Shown here in pieces: positions 24,261-32,341 of a stretch of DNA of 36,232 nt. The DNA is from an uncultured Amaricoccus sp. (GTDB lineage: Bacteria > Pseudomonadota > Alphaproteobacteria > Rhodobacterales > Rhodobacteraceae). The DNA is taken from contig NZ_CALAGI010000126.1 of the NCBI RefSeq assembly GCF_937891315.1, forward strand, positions 1 to 36,232, given 5' to 3'. Numbering within the stretch: the stretch's first letter is position 1; each line of letters begins with the position of its first letter. A model generated the notes under the pieces. The model worked only from the letters and a program-made list of their open reading frames with translations. It was not told where the DNA came from and did no database searches. A program made the position numbers and the translations under genes.

Positions 24261-25379
24261 ATGCCCGTGCGCCCCATTCCGGACGAAGAATTCTCGCGAT
24301 TGATCGGTTCAATCTACGATTGCGCGCTGGACCCGTCGCGCTGGCCCGCGACGCTCGGTGTGCTCAACGATTTGATGCGCTTTCGCGTCTCGACCCTCTC
24401 GATGCACGATGTGCCGACGGGACAGCTGCTCCTCGCCGTGAACCACGGCTATTCCGAGGTGGAACTCGCCGGCATGTACGCCGTGGTGAACCACGTCGCC
24501 GACAGCTGGGGCGGCCGCGAGCGGATTTTGTCACTGCCGATCGACGAGCCGCTGATCCAGACGGCGGTCAATCCGGCCCGCGCGCAGTGCCTCTATGTGC
24601 GCGAATGGGCCGATCCCTTCGGCTACGCGGACGCGCTCGCCGTGTTTCTCACCCGCGACGCGGCCTCGGTCGGCACTCTCGCCTTCGGCCGTCATCGCGA
24701 CGATGGCCCGATCGGCGAGGCCGAGGTCGCGCTCGCCCGCCTGTTCGTGCCGCATCTCAAGCGGGCGCTGGTCATCAGCCGGCTGCTCGAAGCGCGCGCG
24801 GTCGAACGCGCGACCTTCGCGGCGGCGCTCGACGTGCTCAGCGTCGCGGTCCTGCTGGTCACGGGCGACCTGCGGCTGATCCATGCCAACCGGGCCGGCG
24901 AGACGCTGCTGCGCGCCAGGGACCCGCTCGGCCTGTGCGCCGGCCGGGTCACGGCCGCGAACGGCGTCGATGCCGCGCTGCGCGCCGCGCTCGCCGCGCC
25001 GCTCGGCGGTATCGGCCGCCGCGGCCTCGGCATACCGGCCCGGCGCGTCGATGGCGAGGAACTGGTCCTGCACGTCCTGCCGCTCGGCGATGGTGGCCCG
25101 CTGCCCGGCGCCACCGCCGCGATCTTCGTCGCGCCGGCGACCCAGCCGAGGCCGGCGCCGATCGCCGCCATCGCCGCGCTGTTCGACCTGACGCCCGCCG
25201 AAACCCGCGTGCTGGAACTGATCGGCGCCGGCCGCGGCAATGCCGAGATCGCGGCCGCGCTCGGCGTCGCCGCCTCGACGGTGCGCACCCATCTGTTGCG
25301 CCTTTTCGAGAAGACGGGCACCCACCGCCAGGCGGACCTCGTCGGCCTGCTCGCCTCGTTTTCGCTACCGCTTGGCTGA
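24261..25379 (+). CDS. LuxR-type HTH transcriptional regulator
   Basis: A 372-residue regulator. The C-terminal ~60 residues are a LuxR/NarL HTH: LTPAETRVLELIGAGRGN then IAAALGVAASTVRTHL. The N-terminal ~200 residues start with FSRLIGSIYDCALDPSRWP, a pattern common in alphaproteobacterial LuxR proteins with a GAF-like/PAS-like sensor; no receiver aspartate motif is seen, so it is not a classical response regulator. Start is uncertain: GGAG abuts the ATG at 24261, and better fits a GTG at 24267. A 105-bp spacer separates it from the RTX gene on the same strand, so it may control that gene. Confidence 0.88.
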   Translation: MPVRPIPDEEFSRLIGSIYDCALDPSRWPATLGVLNDLMRFRVSTLSMHDVPTGQLLLAVNHGYSEVELAGMYAVVNHVADSWGGRERILSLPIDEPLIQTAVNPARAQCLYVREWADPFGYADALAVFLTRDAASVGTLAFGRHRDDGPIGEAEVALARLFVPHLKRALVISRLLEARAVERATFAAALDVLSVAVLLVTGDLRLIHANRAGETLLRARDPLGLCAGRVTAANGVDAALRAALAAPLGGIGRRGLGIPARRVDGEELVLHVLPLGDGGPLPGATAAIFVAPATQPRPAPIAAIAALFDLTPAETRVLELIGAGRGNAEIAAALGVAASTVRTHLLRLFEKTGTHRQADLVGLLASFSLPLG

Positions 25380-25381
25380 TC

Positions 25382-25397
25382 TCCACCAAACGGTGGA
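25382..25397 (+). repeat. Short inverted repeat downstream of the LuxR gene
   Basis: TCCACC-AAAC-GGTGGA, 6-bp arms with a 4-nt loop, starts 2 bp after the stop. No T-run follows, so it may be a weak terminator or an operator for the downstream RTX gene. Confidence 0.35.
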
Positions 25398-25484
25398 TGC
25401 GCCGGCACGCCGAATGGCCTCCGCTGATGATCACCGGCCGCCGAATTTCCGTGCCGGCCGGATATCCGGAACAAGGGGGCGCTC

Positions 25485-26828
25485 ATGTCGATCAACAACA
25501 GCCAAGATCTCCTCGATGATCTCCGTACCTATGGTATCATTGTCACCGAGCACCGCCTCTTCGGCGCCAACATTCGGCTCGTGCCCGGCACCTACACGCC
25601 CAATTGGGATACCAGCGAAGTCGACAGCGTGACCTTCCAAGGCACGGCGGGACGAGACGCGCTGTTCGGAGGCGGCGGCGAGGGCTACGCCTTCTTCATC
25701 GGGACCCGCGGCGATGATCTCTACGGCACCAGCGCCAACCCCGATAGCTTCAGCGTCGCCTATGCGGACTACAGTGGCGCGCGGACCGGCATCATCGTCA
25801 ACATGGACTATCACGGCACCCGCACCTTCACCGACGCCGAGGGTGACGTCCGGACCGTGGACGTCATCGGCAAGGCGAGCGACGGGTTCGGAGGCACCGA
25901 CTATTTCGCGGCGAGCGCCGAAGCGTGGAATGTCGGCGCCAGCAGCCTCTGGGGGGTCATCGGATCATCCCATCGCGATGTGATGGTCGGCGACGCCGAC
26001 TTTTTCGGCGGCCGCGGCAACGACCTCCTGATCGGCTCGTCCGCGTTTGGCGGAGAGGGGAACGACCGGCTGGTCGGGCGCGCGTCTGACCTCCGGTCGT
26101 ATGTTTCGCTTTATGGCGACGAGGGCAACGATGTCATCCTTGGCGTCGACTCAGTCTACAATTCTCTCGATGGCGGAGCCGGCAACGACCGCATTGTCGC
26201 CGGCTCCGGTGAAGACCAGAACCTCTACGGTGGTGATGGCAACGACTGCCTCATCGGCAGCGACGAGGCGGACAAGCGCCTGCTCGGAGGCGCCGGCGAT
26301 GACTGGATCTTCGCGGGAACTGGTGATGATGGCTATGTCATCGGCCAGGCCGGCAACGACTACATAGACGGGGGCGCCGGCGACGACTTCATCGACGGCG
26401 GGGTCGGAAAGGATGTGCTTGTCAGCGGATCCGGCAACGACATCATCAATCCGGACGTCGAGTATTTCCAGTCCAATCCGGACCAGGCGCGGGACGGCGC
26501 CAAGGACGTGATCAAGGTCACGCGCGCCGATCTCGGCGACTATACCGACGTGGTGCTGTCGCGCGCCTTCGAGGCCGGTCGCGACGAGATCCGCTTCAAG
26601 GAGGCGGTCTGCCGCGGCGAGAGCTACCGCGTCTTCACCGAGGCGCAGAGCTTCAACGACGCCGGCAAGCTGCTGCGCCCGGACGACCTGGCGGATCGGC
26701 AGAATACCGTGCTGCAGATCGACCAGGACGGCGACGGTTTCGGCGGCGCGACGCCCGATAGCGACGACTATTTCCTGGTGGTGTTGGACGCGACTCTGTC
26801 GCAGCACAACGGCTATCTGCTGACCTGA
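25485..26828 (+). CDS. RTX calcium-binding protein
   Basis: A 447-residue acidic protein with no N-terminal signal peptide. Residues ~50-78 have one degenerate RTX unit. Residues ~173-325 hold about a dozen GGxGxDxLx nonapeptides (GGAGNDRIV, GGDGNDCLI, GGAGDDWIF, GGAGDDFID) that would bind calcium and fold after export. The C-terminal ~120 residues form a non-repetitive tail ending in a hydrophobic-uncharged stretch (HNGYLLT), as in type I secretion signals. No enzymatic domain seen in the N-terminal part. AAGGGGG lies about 6 nt before ATG. The upstream LuxR gene is the likely regulator; no secretion genes (ABC/HlyD/TolC) are nearby. Confidence 0.88.
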   Translation: MSINNSQDLLDDLRTYGIIVTEHRLFGANIRLVPGTYTPNWDTSEVDSVTFQGTAGRDALFGGGGEGYAFFIGTRGDDLYGTSANPDSFSVAYADYSGARTGIIVNMDYHGTRTFTDAEGDVRTVDVIGKASDGFGGTDYFAASAEAWNVGASSLWGVIGSSHRDVMVGDADFFGGRGNDLLIGSSAFGGEGNDRLVGRASDLRSYVSLYGDEGNDVILGVDSVYNSLDGGAGNDRIVAGSGEDQNLYGGDGNDCLIGSDEADKRLLGGAGDDWIFAGTGDDGYVIGQAGNDYIDGGAGDDFIDGGVGKDVLVSGSGNDIINPDVEYFQSNPDQARDGAKDVIKVTRADLGDYTDVVLSRAFEAGRDEIRFKEAVCRGESYRVFTEAQSFNDAGKLLRPDDLADRQNTVLQIDQDGDGFGGATPDSDDYFLVVLDATLSQHNGYLLT

Positions 26829-26840
26829 ACGGCCGTCGCG

Positions 26841-26876
26841 AAAAGCGAGCGCCCCCGCCGGGATCGGCGGAGGCGC
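26841..26876 (-). terminator. Rho-independent terminator after rpsD
   Basis: A 12-bp stem with one mismatch and a GGAT loop (arms 26849-26860 and 26865-26876), read on the minus strand, is followed by TCGCTTTTCG, giving a short T-run. It lies 26 bp beyond the rpsD stop and may also stop transcription from the convergent RTX gene. Confidence 0.65.
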
Positions 26877-26901
26877 GAAAAGCGGACGACCGAGGCGCCG
26901 A

Positions 26902-27522
26902 TCAGTTCTTGGCGTAGAACTCGACGACCAGGTTCGGCTCCATCATCACCGGATAGGGCACATCCGACAGGGCCGGGGTGCGGGTGAATTCGGCGGTCAT
27001 CTTGGAATGATCGACATGCAGATAGTCGGGCACGTCACGCTCGGCGCTGCCGGCGGCTTCGAGCACGACGGCGAGCTGGCGCGAGCGGTCGCGCAGGCTG
27101 ATCACGTCGCCTTCCTTCACCTGATAGGAGGCGATATTGACCCGCTTGCCGTTCACGAGGCAGTGGCCGTGGTTCACGAACTGCCGCGCCGCGAACACGG
27201 TCGGCACGAACTTCGCGCGATAGACCACCGCGTCGAGCCGGCGCTCCAGGAGGCCGATCAGGTTCTCGGAGGTGTCGCCCTTCAGGCGGTCGGCCTCGGC
27301 ATAGACCTTGCGGAACTGCTTCTCGGTCAGGTCGCCGTAATAGCCCTTCAGCTTCTGCTTGGCGCGCAGCTGCGTGCCGAAGTCGCTGAGCTTGTTCTTG
27401 CGGCGCTGGCCATGCTGGCCGGGGCCGTATTCCCGCTTGTTCACCGGGGACTTGGGCCGTCCCCAGATGTTTTCGCCCATGCGGCGGTCGATCTTGTATT
27501 TCGCGCTTGTACGCTTCGTCAC
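26902..27522 (-). CDS. rpsD: 30S ribosomal protein S4
   Basis: A 206-residue small-subunit primary assembly protein that binds 16S rRNA and, in many bacteria, represses its own translation. The N-terminus MTKRTSAKYKIDRRMGENIWGR (start KRTSAKYKIDRR) is the alphaproteobacterial S4 leader. The S4 RNA-binding domain spans ~96-160 (RLDAVVYRAKFVPT, then RQFVNHGHCLVNGKRVNIASY). No zinc Cys cluster, as expected for the C-minus type. It stands alone, not in the alpha operon, which is typical of this class. A sigma-70 promoter and a ~130-nt leader are upstream. It marks the last core gene before the accessory island. Confidence 0.97.
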   Translation of the reverse strand: MTKRTSAKYKIDRRMGENIWGRPKSPVNKREYGPGQHGQRRKNKLSDFGTQLRAKQKLKGYYGDLTEKQFRKVYAEADRLKGDTSENLIGLLERRLDAVVYRAKFVPTVFAARQFVNHGHCLVNGKRVNIASYQVKEGDVISLRDRSRQLAVVLEAAGSAERDVPDYLHVDHSKMTAEFTRTPALSDVPYPVMMEPNLVVEFYAKN

Positions 27523-27661
27523 GGTTTCGTCCTATCTCGTCGTCAATATGGGCGGCGTCCTCCTTTGCCCGGGGTTTCCCCCTCAGGCCGACAGGCTTCC
27601 CCTTGCGGGGACCGCGAACGCCAGTTCACTCCCGCCGCCCCAACGGACGGCGAGCCGCGCC

Positions 27662-27689
27662 CTTTTAGCGATGCGCCCCCCGCTGTCAA
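27662..27689 (-). promoter_or_regulatory. Sigma-70 promoter of rpsD
   Basis: On the minus strand TTGACA (27689-27684), a 16-bp spacer and TAAAAG (27667-27662) form a near-perfect -35 box and fair -10 box. Transcription would start about 130 bp ahead of the rpsD ATG, leaving room for a leader through which S4 could act. Confidence 0.65.
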
Positions 27690-27779
27690 GGCCGGTGCCG
27701 GATCGGTGGCAAGGTGATCAATCTCGTCCGCGCGAAGTCCCGTCGGTCCGCGGCCGATTTCCAGCGGCCGCGTCTTGCC

Positions 27780-27798
27780 GACCTGCCAGTGGCAGGTC
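27780..27798. repeat. 19-bp perfect inverted repeat
   Basis: GACCTGCCA-G-TGGCAGGTC has 9-bp arms around one base. Too tight a loop for an RNA hairpin of full length, so a protein-binding palindrome is more likely than a terminator. Confidence 0.6.
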
Positions 27799-27808
27799 GC
27801 AGCGGTCG

Positions 27809-27838
27809 CGCGCCCGGAGGAAACTTCCGGAGGGCGCG
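27809..27838. repeat. Stem-loop with 7-bp GC arms plus inner stem
   Basis: Outer arms CGCGCCC/GGGCGCG enclose an inner GGA/TCC-type pairing (CCGGA/TCCGG). No T-run follows on either strand, so it is not a standard terminator. Confidence 0.5.
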
Positions 27839-27875
27839 AGGGGTGAAGATTTCTCCGGAGCGCGCAGATCGTGAC

Positions 27876-27913
27876 GGGCATGCCCGGCTTGACCGTTGAA
27901 AACGGTCATGCCC
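27876..27913. repeat. Composite hairpin
   Basis: GACCGTT-GAA-AACGGTC (27891-27907) is a 7-bp stem with a 3-nt loop. It is enclosed by GGGCAT (27876-27881) and ATGCCC (27908-27913), which extend the stem across a one-sided 9-nt bulge. The left part is also a palindrome, GGGCATGCCC (27876-27885), so alternative pairings exist. Confidence 0.5.
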
Positions 27914-28039
27914 CCGACAGGGCTGACGCATTCCGGTAGATAGGACATAGGTTTCCGGCTGCCTTCGTCTGCGGATCGAGATACCGATTGCTCGATCAAT
28001 GAGTTGCGCCGGATTTCTCGACTCGAATTTCCCGACGCT

Positions 28040-28063
28040 TTGCAGAACAAAAATGTTCTGCAA
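28040..28063. repeat. 24-bp palindrome upstream of the 823-residue gene
   Basis: TTGCAGAAC-AAAAAT-GTTCTGCAA has perfect 9-bp arms around a 6-nt AT centre. It is 169 bp ahead of the ATG of the large island gene. The shape fits an operator for a dimeric repressor; no regulator gene is in the window's island. Confidence 0.6.
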
Positions 28064-28231
28064 GGTTCGGGATTAGGCCGAAAGTAGTGTTTCCAGACGA
28101 GAAACATTTCGCTGGCCACGGAGTCGGCCAATCTCGGCAGGAGAACCTGCTCCTTCCCCTCGGCTGCCTTGACCGCCACCGCACCCGCACCCGCGGGGTC
28201 GCGCGGTCGCGTGATCCGAGGGGGCGGAGCA

Positions 28232-30703
28232 ATGGCGGATATGGCGAACCTCACGCTGGCTCAGGTCTATCCACGGCCCGGCTGGGAATACCAGCTGAAC
28301 TGCTGCGGCAACCCGGATTGCGGGAACTACGGGATCGATCCGGACTTCTCCCTGGCGTCGCCACGCGGACGGAATGCGCCTCAGGAGCGGGAGCGGCTGG
28401 CCCGCATCTCGAACGCCTTCGCGATTGGTCTCGGCAGCTACGAGATGAAGGGCGGTGATGCGAAGGACGCGCGGACCTCGACGGTCTACGAATACCAGGC
28501 CCAGCCCTTCGACTGGACCGACGGCAGAAAGCTGACCTGCCAACATGTCCTCGATGATGACGTCTGCGGATTTGGCTTCAGCCTGTTGACGGACCAGAAC
28601 CTCGAGGAAGAGATCCGTCGGCTCGTCAACCAGAACGGTGTCCTGGACGGCGCGGCGTGCCGCGCCTGCGGCCGTCGCTATCTCGCCGCGCCGTGGGAAT
28701 TCGTGCTGAACGGCCGGAACGAGCCGAAGGCCGGCAACAAGCGAAAGTCGGACGGCGCGCGCTCCGTCCGGGTCATGCACCGTCGCTGCGAGGGGAAACC
28801 GGGCGCACGGTTTACGGTCTCGCTGCCGCACGTCCGGCAGAGGAAGACCTCCGACAACCAGAAGATCCTGCGGGCGCTCTCGAACAGCGCGGGCATCCAC
28901 GACATCCAGCGCGTGCTCGCAGGCATGGAGGACGGGGAACGATGCGGCATGTCCCGCATCTACAATCGGATCTTCTGGCTCGAAGGCCAGCTCCTCGCCT
29001 ACGAGACGGAACAGCTCGCCCGCTGGAAGGAAGAGCGCGAAGCCGAGGGCAAGCCCATCGTCCATCGGCTCTGCCACGACGACATCGTGCTGGGCGTCAA
29101 CTGGCAGACCGACACGGATCGAAAGATCACGCCGCTCAACTGCTCGATCACGGCTGACGCCGACAGCGGCTACGTCTACCGGATCGACATCGACTTCGAC
29201 CCGCGGGTCGAGCCGGTGGCGCTGTTCCGCGACGCCTATCTCGACGACCAGGGGATTCCGAAGGACCTCCGGTGGGAGTACACCGCCGGCGACGGCACGA
29301 CCTTTACCCACCCTCGCTTCCATTTTCAGCGGCCGACCGGGCGCCTGGACGAGCACGCCTTCTTCGCTGCCTGCCTGAACCATCTTGGCGTTTTCCGCGA
29401 GACGAAAGGTCGACGGGTGGTCGGCATCGACAAGGCGGCGCGAAAGGTCGCTCGCGACATGCTCGACGCCCAGCTCGAAGCGGAGATGGACCTGATCAAG
29501 ACGATCTACTACGGCTGGTTCGACCTGAAGAAGGTCGAGCGGGAGCATCGCGCATCCTTCTCCGGCGTCACGGTCCAGCAGGTCTATACGAAGGCTGCCC
29601 ACTTCGCGGCGCTGAAGGGGACGTTGCCGAAGGGCGAGATCTGCCTGATCACCGAGCAGGAAGGCACGCTCGTTCGCACCATCCCGCACATCTTCCGGAG
29701 CGAGATCGACGCGGACAGCTTCACCTGGCTGATCGTCGGCTTCGACAAGGAGGCGAAGAAGCCGCAGATCGAGGACCGGACCCGGACCTACCGGAAGGCG
29801 CTGCGCGCGCACCGCGACGCCATGATCGCCGCCGGGAGGACCGAGCCGACCGAAGAGGAGGTCGGGCTCGACTATGTCCGTGCGAAGATGTCCACTATCT
29901 ACCGCGAAACGCCCCACGGGCAGCGGCCGTGGCCGGGATCATCATTCCAGAGCTCGGCCTACCCTCACGTCTGGATCAAGTCTCCAGTTCAGGCGGCGGG
30001 CGAAACGGAGAAGACCGTCGGGTTTCCGATCCTCAAACGGTCGGCCCGGCAGGCGCTCAAGCAATACGACTTCAAGGAGGAGGTCCAGGGCCCCTGGCTC
30101 CGGAGCCTGATCGCCGATGAGGTCTGGCGAGCGACGCTCCAGGCGGTCAGCACCTTCATGAACTCGCTGCGCGAACGGTTGTCGCCGGCGGCGCGATCGG
30201 GTGTGGGCGGCGCCCGCAGCGGCGGCTCCTACGTACAGGGGGCGATGTTCAATCCGCGGGTGCTGATTGCGATCCTCAATATCTTCCGCATCCAGTACAA
30301 CTTCTTCGAGGCCCGGACCTACGTCGCGCCCTGGAACGGCGAGAAGGAGCTGCGCCCGACCGTTTCGTCGATGGCCGAGGTCCGCGTCCCGGGTCGCGAC
30401 CAGCACGTCACGGTCTACAAGCGCCGGAGCCACAAGCCACGCCGTCTGACGCCGGCGATGCGCCATGGCATCTGGCCGGCCGCCGAGGGCGACGCAGAGA
30501 CGCCGAACCTGATGAAGGTGCTCTACTACCCTTGGCTCTATGCCCGAACGCCGCTCTGGAAGAAGTTCACGACCTCGGGCATCGACCTACGGCGGAAGGC
30601 AGCGACCGCCGATGCGCGGAGGCGCAATCGTCGCCCGAGCGCGGTCGAACCAAAGCCGCCCGGCAGGAATGCGCGCAGCCCCATCCCGCCGGGCGCGGGG
30701 TGA
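28232..30703 (+). CDS. Large Cys-cluster protein, possible DDE-transposase-like; function unknown
   Basis: An 823-residue protein I cannot name. The N-terminus has Cys clusters that may form zinc ribbons: CC-x4-C at 24-30 (LNCCGNPDCGNYG), C103/C112, CxxC at 143-146 (CRACGRRY) and C186. A helix-turn-helix-like stretch follows near 210-230 (ILRALSNSAGIHDIQRVL). Then comes DDIVLGVNW (Asp283/284) and TADADSGYV (Asp309/311), resembling the first strand pair of RNase H-like transposase cores such as IS1-type InsA/InsB arrangements. A later GEICLITEQE has Glu475/477 where a second catalytic Asp might be expected, so activity is doubtful. The C-terminus is basic (RRNRR). Start ATG at 28232 has GGAG in front. 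No terminal repeats or target duplication were found. It lies just upstream of, and parallel to, a type I restriction operon. Confidence 0.75.
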   Translation: MADMANLTLAQVYPRPGWEYQLNCCGNPDCGNYGIDPDFSLASPRGRNAPQERERLARISNAFAIGLGSYEMKGGDAKDARTSTVYEYQAQPFDWTDGRKLTCQHVLDDDVCGFGFSLLTDQNLEEEIRRLVNQNGVLDGAACRACGRRYLAAPWEFVLNGRNEPKAGNKRKSDGARSVRVMHRRCEGKPGARFTVSLPHVRQRKTSDNQKILRALSNSAGIHDIQRVLAGMEDGERCGMSRIYNRIFWLEGQLLAYETEQLARWKEEREAEGKPIVHRLCHDDIVLGVNWQTDTDRKITPLNCSITADADSGYVYRIDIDFDPRVEPVALFRDAYLDDQGIPKDLRWEYTAGDGTTFTHPRFHFQRPTGRLDEHAFFAACLNHLGVFRETKGRRVVGIDKAARKVARDMLDAQLEAEMDLIKTIYYGWFDLKKVEREHRASFSGVTVQQVYTKAAHFAALKGTLPKGEICLITEQEGTLVRTIPHIFRSEIDADSFTWLIVGFDKEAKKPQIEDRTRTYRKALRAHRDAMIAAGRTEPTEEEVGLDYVRAKMSTIYRETPHGQRPWPGSSFQSSAYPHVWIKSPVQAAGETEKTVGFPILKRSARQALKQYDFKEEVQGPWLRSLIADEVWRATLQAVSTFMNSLRERLSPAARSGVGGARSGGSYVQGAMFNPRVLIAILNIFRIQYNFFEARTYVAPWNGEKELRPTVSSMAEVRVPGRDQHVTVYKRRSHKPRRLTPAMRHGIWPAAEGDAETPNLMKVLYYPWLYARTPLWKKFTTSGIDLRRKAATADARRRNRRPSAVEPKPPGRNARSPIPPGAG

Positions 30704-30820
30704 AGTCGAGCAAACGCCCCATTTTCTTGGCGATATTTGTTTCGGGCAAGCAGTCTCTGGCCTATTTCTCGTGATGCGGGGGCGGGTTCGGCCTCCGCAC
30801 GCATGACGAGGAGACAGGAC

Positions 30821-32341
30821 TTGCAGATCGAGCGCACCCTCTGGACCGCCGCAGACAAGATGCGGGGCGCGATGGACCCCGGCGAATACAAGCATGTCGC
30901 GCTCGGCCTGCTGTTCCTGCGCTATGTCTCCGTCGCTTTCGAGCAGACCCGGGCGAAGCTCCAGGCGGACCCCTACGCCGACCCGGAGGATCCCGAGGAG
31001 TATCAGGCGGCGAACGTCTTCTGGGTGCCCGAGAGCGCCCGTTGGCCGCGGATCGCCGCGATCGCCAAGCAGGCCGACATCGGCGTCCAGATCGACGACG
31101 CCATGCGCGCCGTCGAGGAGGACAACCCGACGCTGAAGGACGCGCTTCCCAAGGTCTTCGGGCGCGCCTCCCTTGACCCCTCGATCGTCACCGGCCTGAT
31201 CGAGCTCTTCACCAACCTGAAGTTCCACGGCACCGGGGCCGATTTCGACCTGATCGGCCGCATCTACGAGTATTTCATCGGCGAGCTCGCCACCAGCGAG
31301 GGCAAGCGCGGCGGCGAGTTCTACACGCCGAAGCCGGTGGTCGAGGTGCTGGTCGAGATGACCGAGCCGACCCGCGGCCGCGTCTACGACCCCTGCTGCG
31401 GCACCGGCGGCTTCTTCGTCCAGTCGGAGAAGTTCATCGCCGCCCACCAGGGCCGGATCAACGACATCGCCGTCTACGGGCAGGAGCGGAACCACACCAC
31501 CTTCCGCCTCGCCCGGATGAACCTCGCGATCCGCGGCATCTCCTCGGAAATCCGCTGGAACCAGGAAGGCTCGCTGCTGCGCGACGCCTTCCCGGACGAA
31601 CGGTTCGAGACCATCCTCGCCAACCCGCCCTTCAACATCTCCGACTGGTCGGGCGAGGCGCTGCGCGAGGACGTGCGTTGGAAGTTCGGGGCGCCGCCTG
31701 TCGGTAACGCCAACTTCGCCTGGCTGAGCCACATTCACCACCACCTCTCGGCGTCCGGCATCGCCGGCGTCGTGCTCGCCAACGGCTCGATGTCCTCGAT
31801 GCAGTCGGGCGAGGGCGACATCCGCCGCGCCATGGTTGAGGCCGACGCGGTCGACGCCATGGTGGCGCTGCCAGGCCAGCTCTTCTTCGGCACCCAGATC
31901 CCGGCCTGCCTCTGGATCCTCGCCAAGGACAAGTCGAACGGGATTGCCAGGGACGCGAAGCTCCGCGACCGCCGCGGCGAGGTGCTGTTCATCGACGCCC
32001 GCAAGATGGGCGCGCTCATCCCGGGAAGCCGGAAGCAGAAGCAGCTGTCGCCCGAGGAGATCGCCCGCATCGCCGGCGCCTACCACGCCTGGCGCGGCGA
32101 GCCGGACGCGGGCGGTTACGCCGACGTGCCTGGCTTCTGCAAGGCGGCCTCGGTCAAGGAGATCGCCGAGCACAACTTCGTCCTGACGCCGGGGCGCTAC
32201 GTCGGCGCCGGCGCGGCTGAGGAGGAGGACGAGCCGTTCGAGGAGAAGTTCGCGCGGCTGAAGGACGAGCTGCTGGCGCAGTTTGCGGCGGGGCGGCGGT
32301 TGGAGGGACAGATCGAGGCGCGTCTGGAGATGCTGAGGTGA
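30821..32341 (+). CDS. hsdM: Type I restriction-modification system DNA methyltransferase (M subunit)
   Basis: A 506-residue N6-adenine methyltransferase that with HsdS modifies the recognition site and with HsdR forms the restriction complex. The helical N-terminal domain (LWTAADKMRGAMDPGEYKHV; short form ADKMRG, EYKHVALGLLFLRY) is followed by the SAM motif DPCCGTGGFF from residue 190 and catalytic NPPF at 268-271. The best start is TTG at 30821, because GAGGAG stands 7 nt ahead; ATG at 30803 in frame lacks a ribosome site and would add 6 residues. Its stop overlaps hsdS (GTGA). The 117 bp upstream contain only weak promoter-like sequence (TTGTTT at 30737). Confidence 0.95.
   Translation: MQIERTLWTAADKMRGAMDPGEYKHVALGLLFLRYVSVAFEQTRAKLQADPYADPEDPEEYQAANVFWVPESARWPRIAAIAKQADIGVQIDDAMRAVEEDNPTLKDALPKVFGRASLDPSIVTGLIELFTNLKFHGTGADFDLIGRIYEYFIGELATSEGKRGGEFYTPKPVVEVLVEMTEPTRGRVYDPCCGTGGFFVQSEKFIAAHQGRINDIAVYGQERNHTTFRLARMNLAIRGISSEIRWNQEGSLLRDAFPDERFETILANPPFNISDWSGEALREDVRWKFGAPPVGNANFAWLSHIHHHLSASGIAGVVLANGSMSSMQSGEGDIRRAMVEADAVDAMVALPGQLFFGTQIPACLWILAKDKSNGIARDAKLRDRRGEVLFIDARKMGALIPGSRKQKQLSPEEIARIAGAYHAWRGEPDAGGYADVPGFCKAASVKEIAEHNFVLTPGRYVGAGAAEEEDEPFEEKFARLKDELLAQFAAGRRLEGQIEARLEMLR

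Larger units (their letters stand above)
27523..28231. other. 709-bp gene-free region with promoter and a cluster of inverted repeats
   Basis: No convincing gene, tRNA or IS end is visible. The left ~170 bp are the rpsD leader and promoter. The rest holds six inverted repeats at 27749-27772, 27780-27798, 27809-27838, 27876-27913, 28040-28063 and 28088-28106. From about 27920 the composition is less GC-rich than the flanks. This is the boundary between core genes and the accessory island. Confidence 0.7.

Noticed and set aside
25635..26456. Repeated GGxGxD-coding units as possible CRISPR or DNA repeat array
   Set aside because: The repeats are protein-level RTX nonapeptides in one open frame, not spaced direct DNA repeats.
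28055..28068. GTTC-N6-GTTC resembling a LexA box near the palindrome
   Set aside because: The spacer is 6 nt; the alphaproteobacterial LexA box needs 7.
28073..29917. 614-codon minus-strand frame opposite the 823-residue gene
   Set aside because: It was considered as the real gene because the plus-strand product is unfamiliar, but the plus frame has Cys clusters, HTH and conserved-looking core, and a ribosome site; the minus frame is Val/Leu/Arg/Asp-rich shadow.
27920..30802. Terminal inverted repeats expected if the 823-residue gene were an insertion sequence
   Set aside because: No matching ends were found between the flanks upstream of 28232 and downstream of 30703 by eye; only sub-8-bp chance matches.
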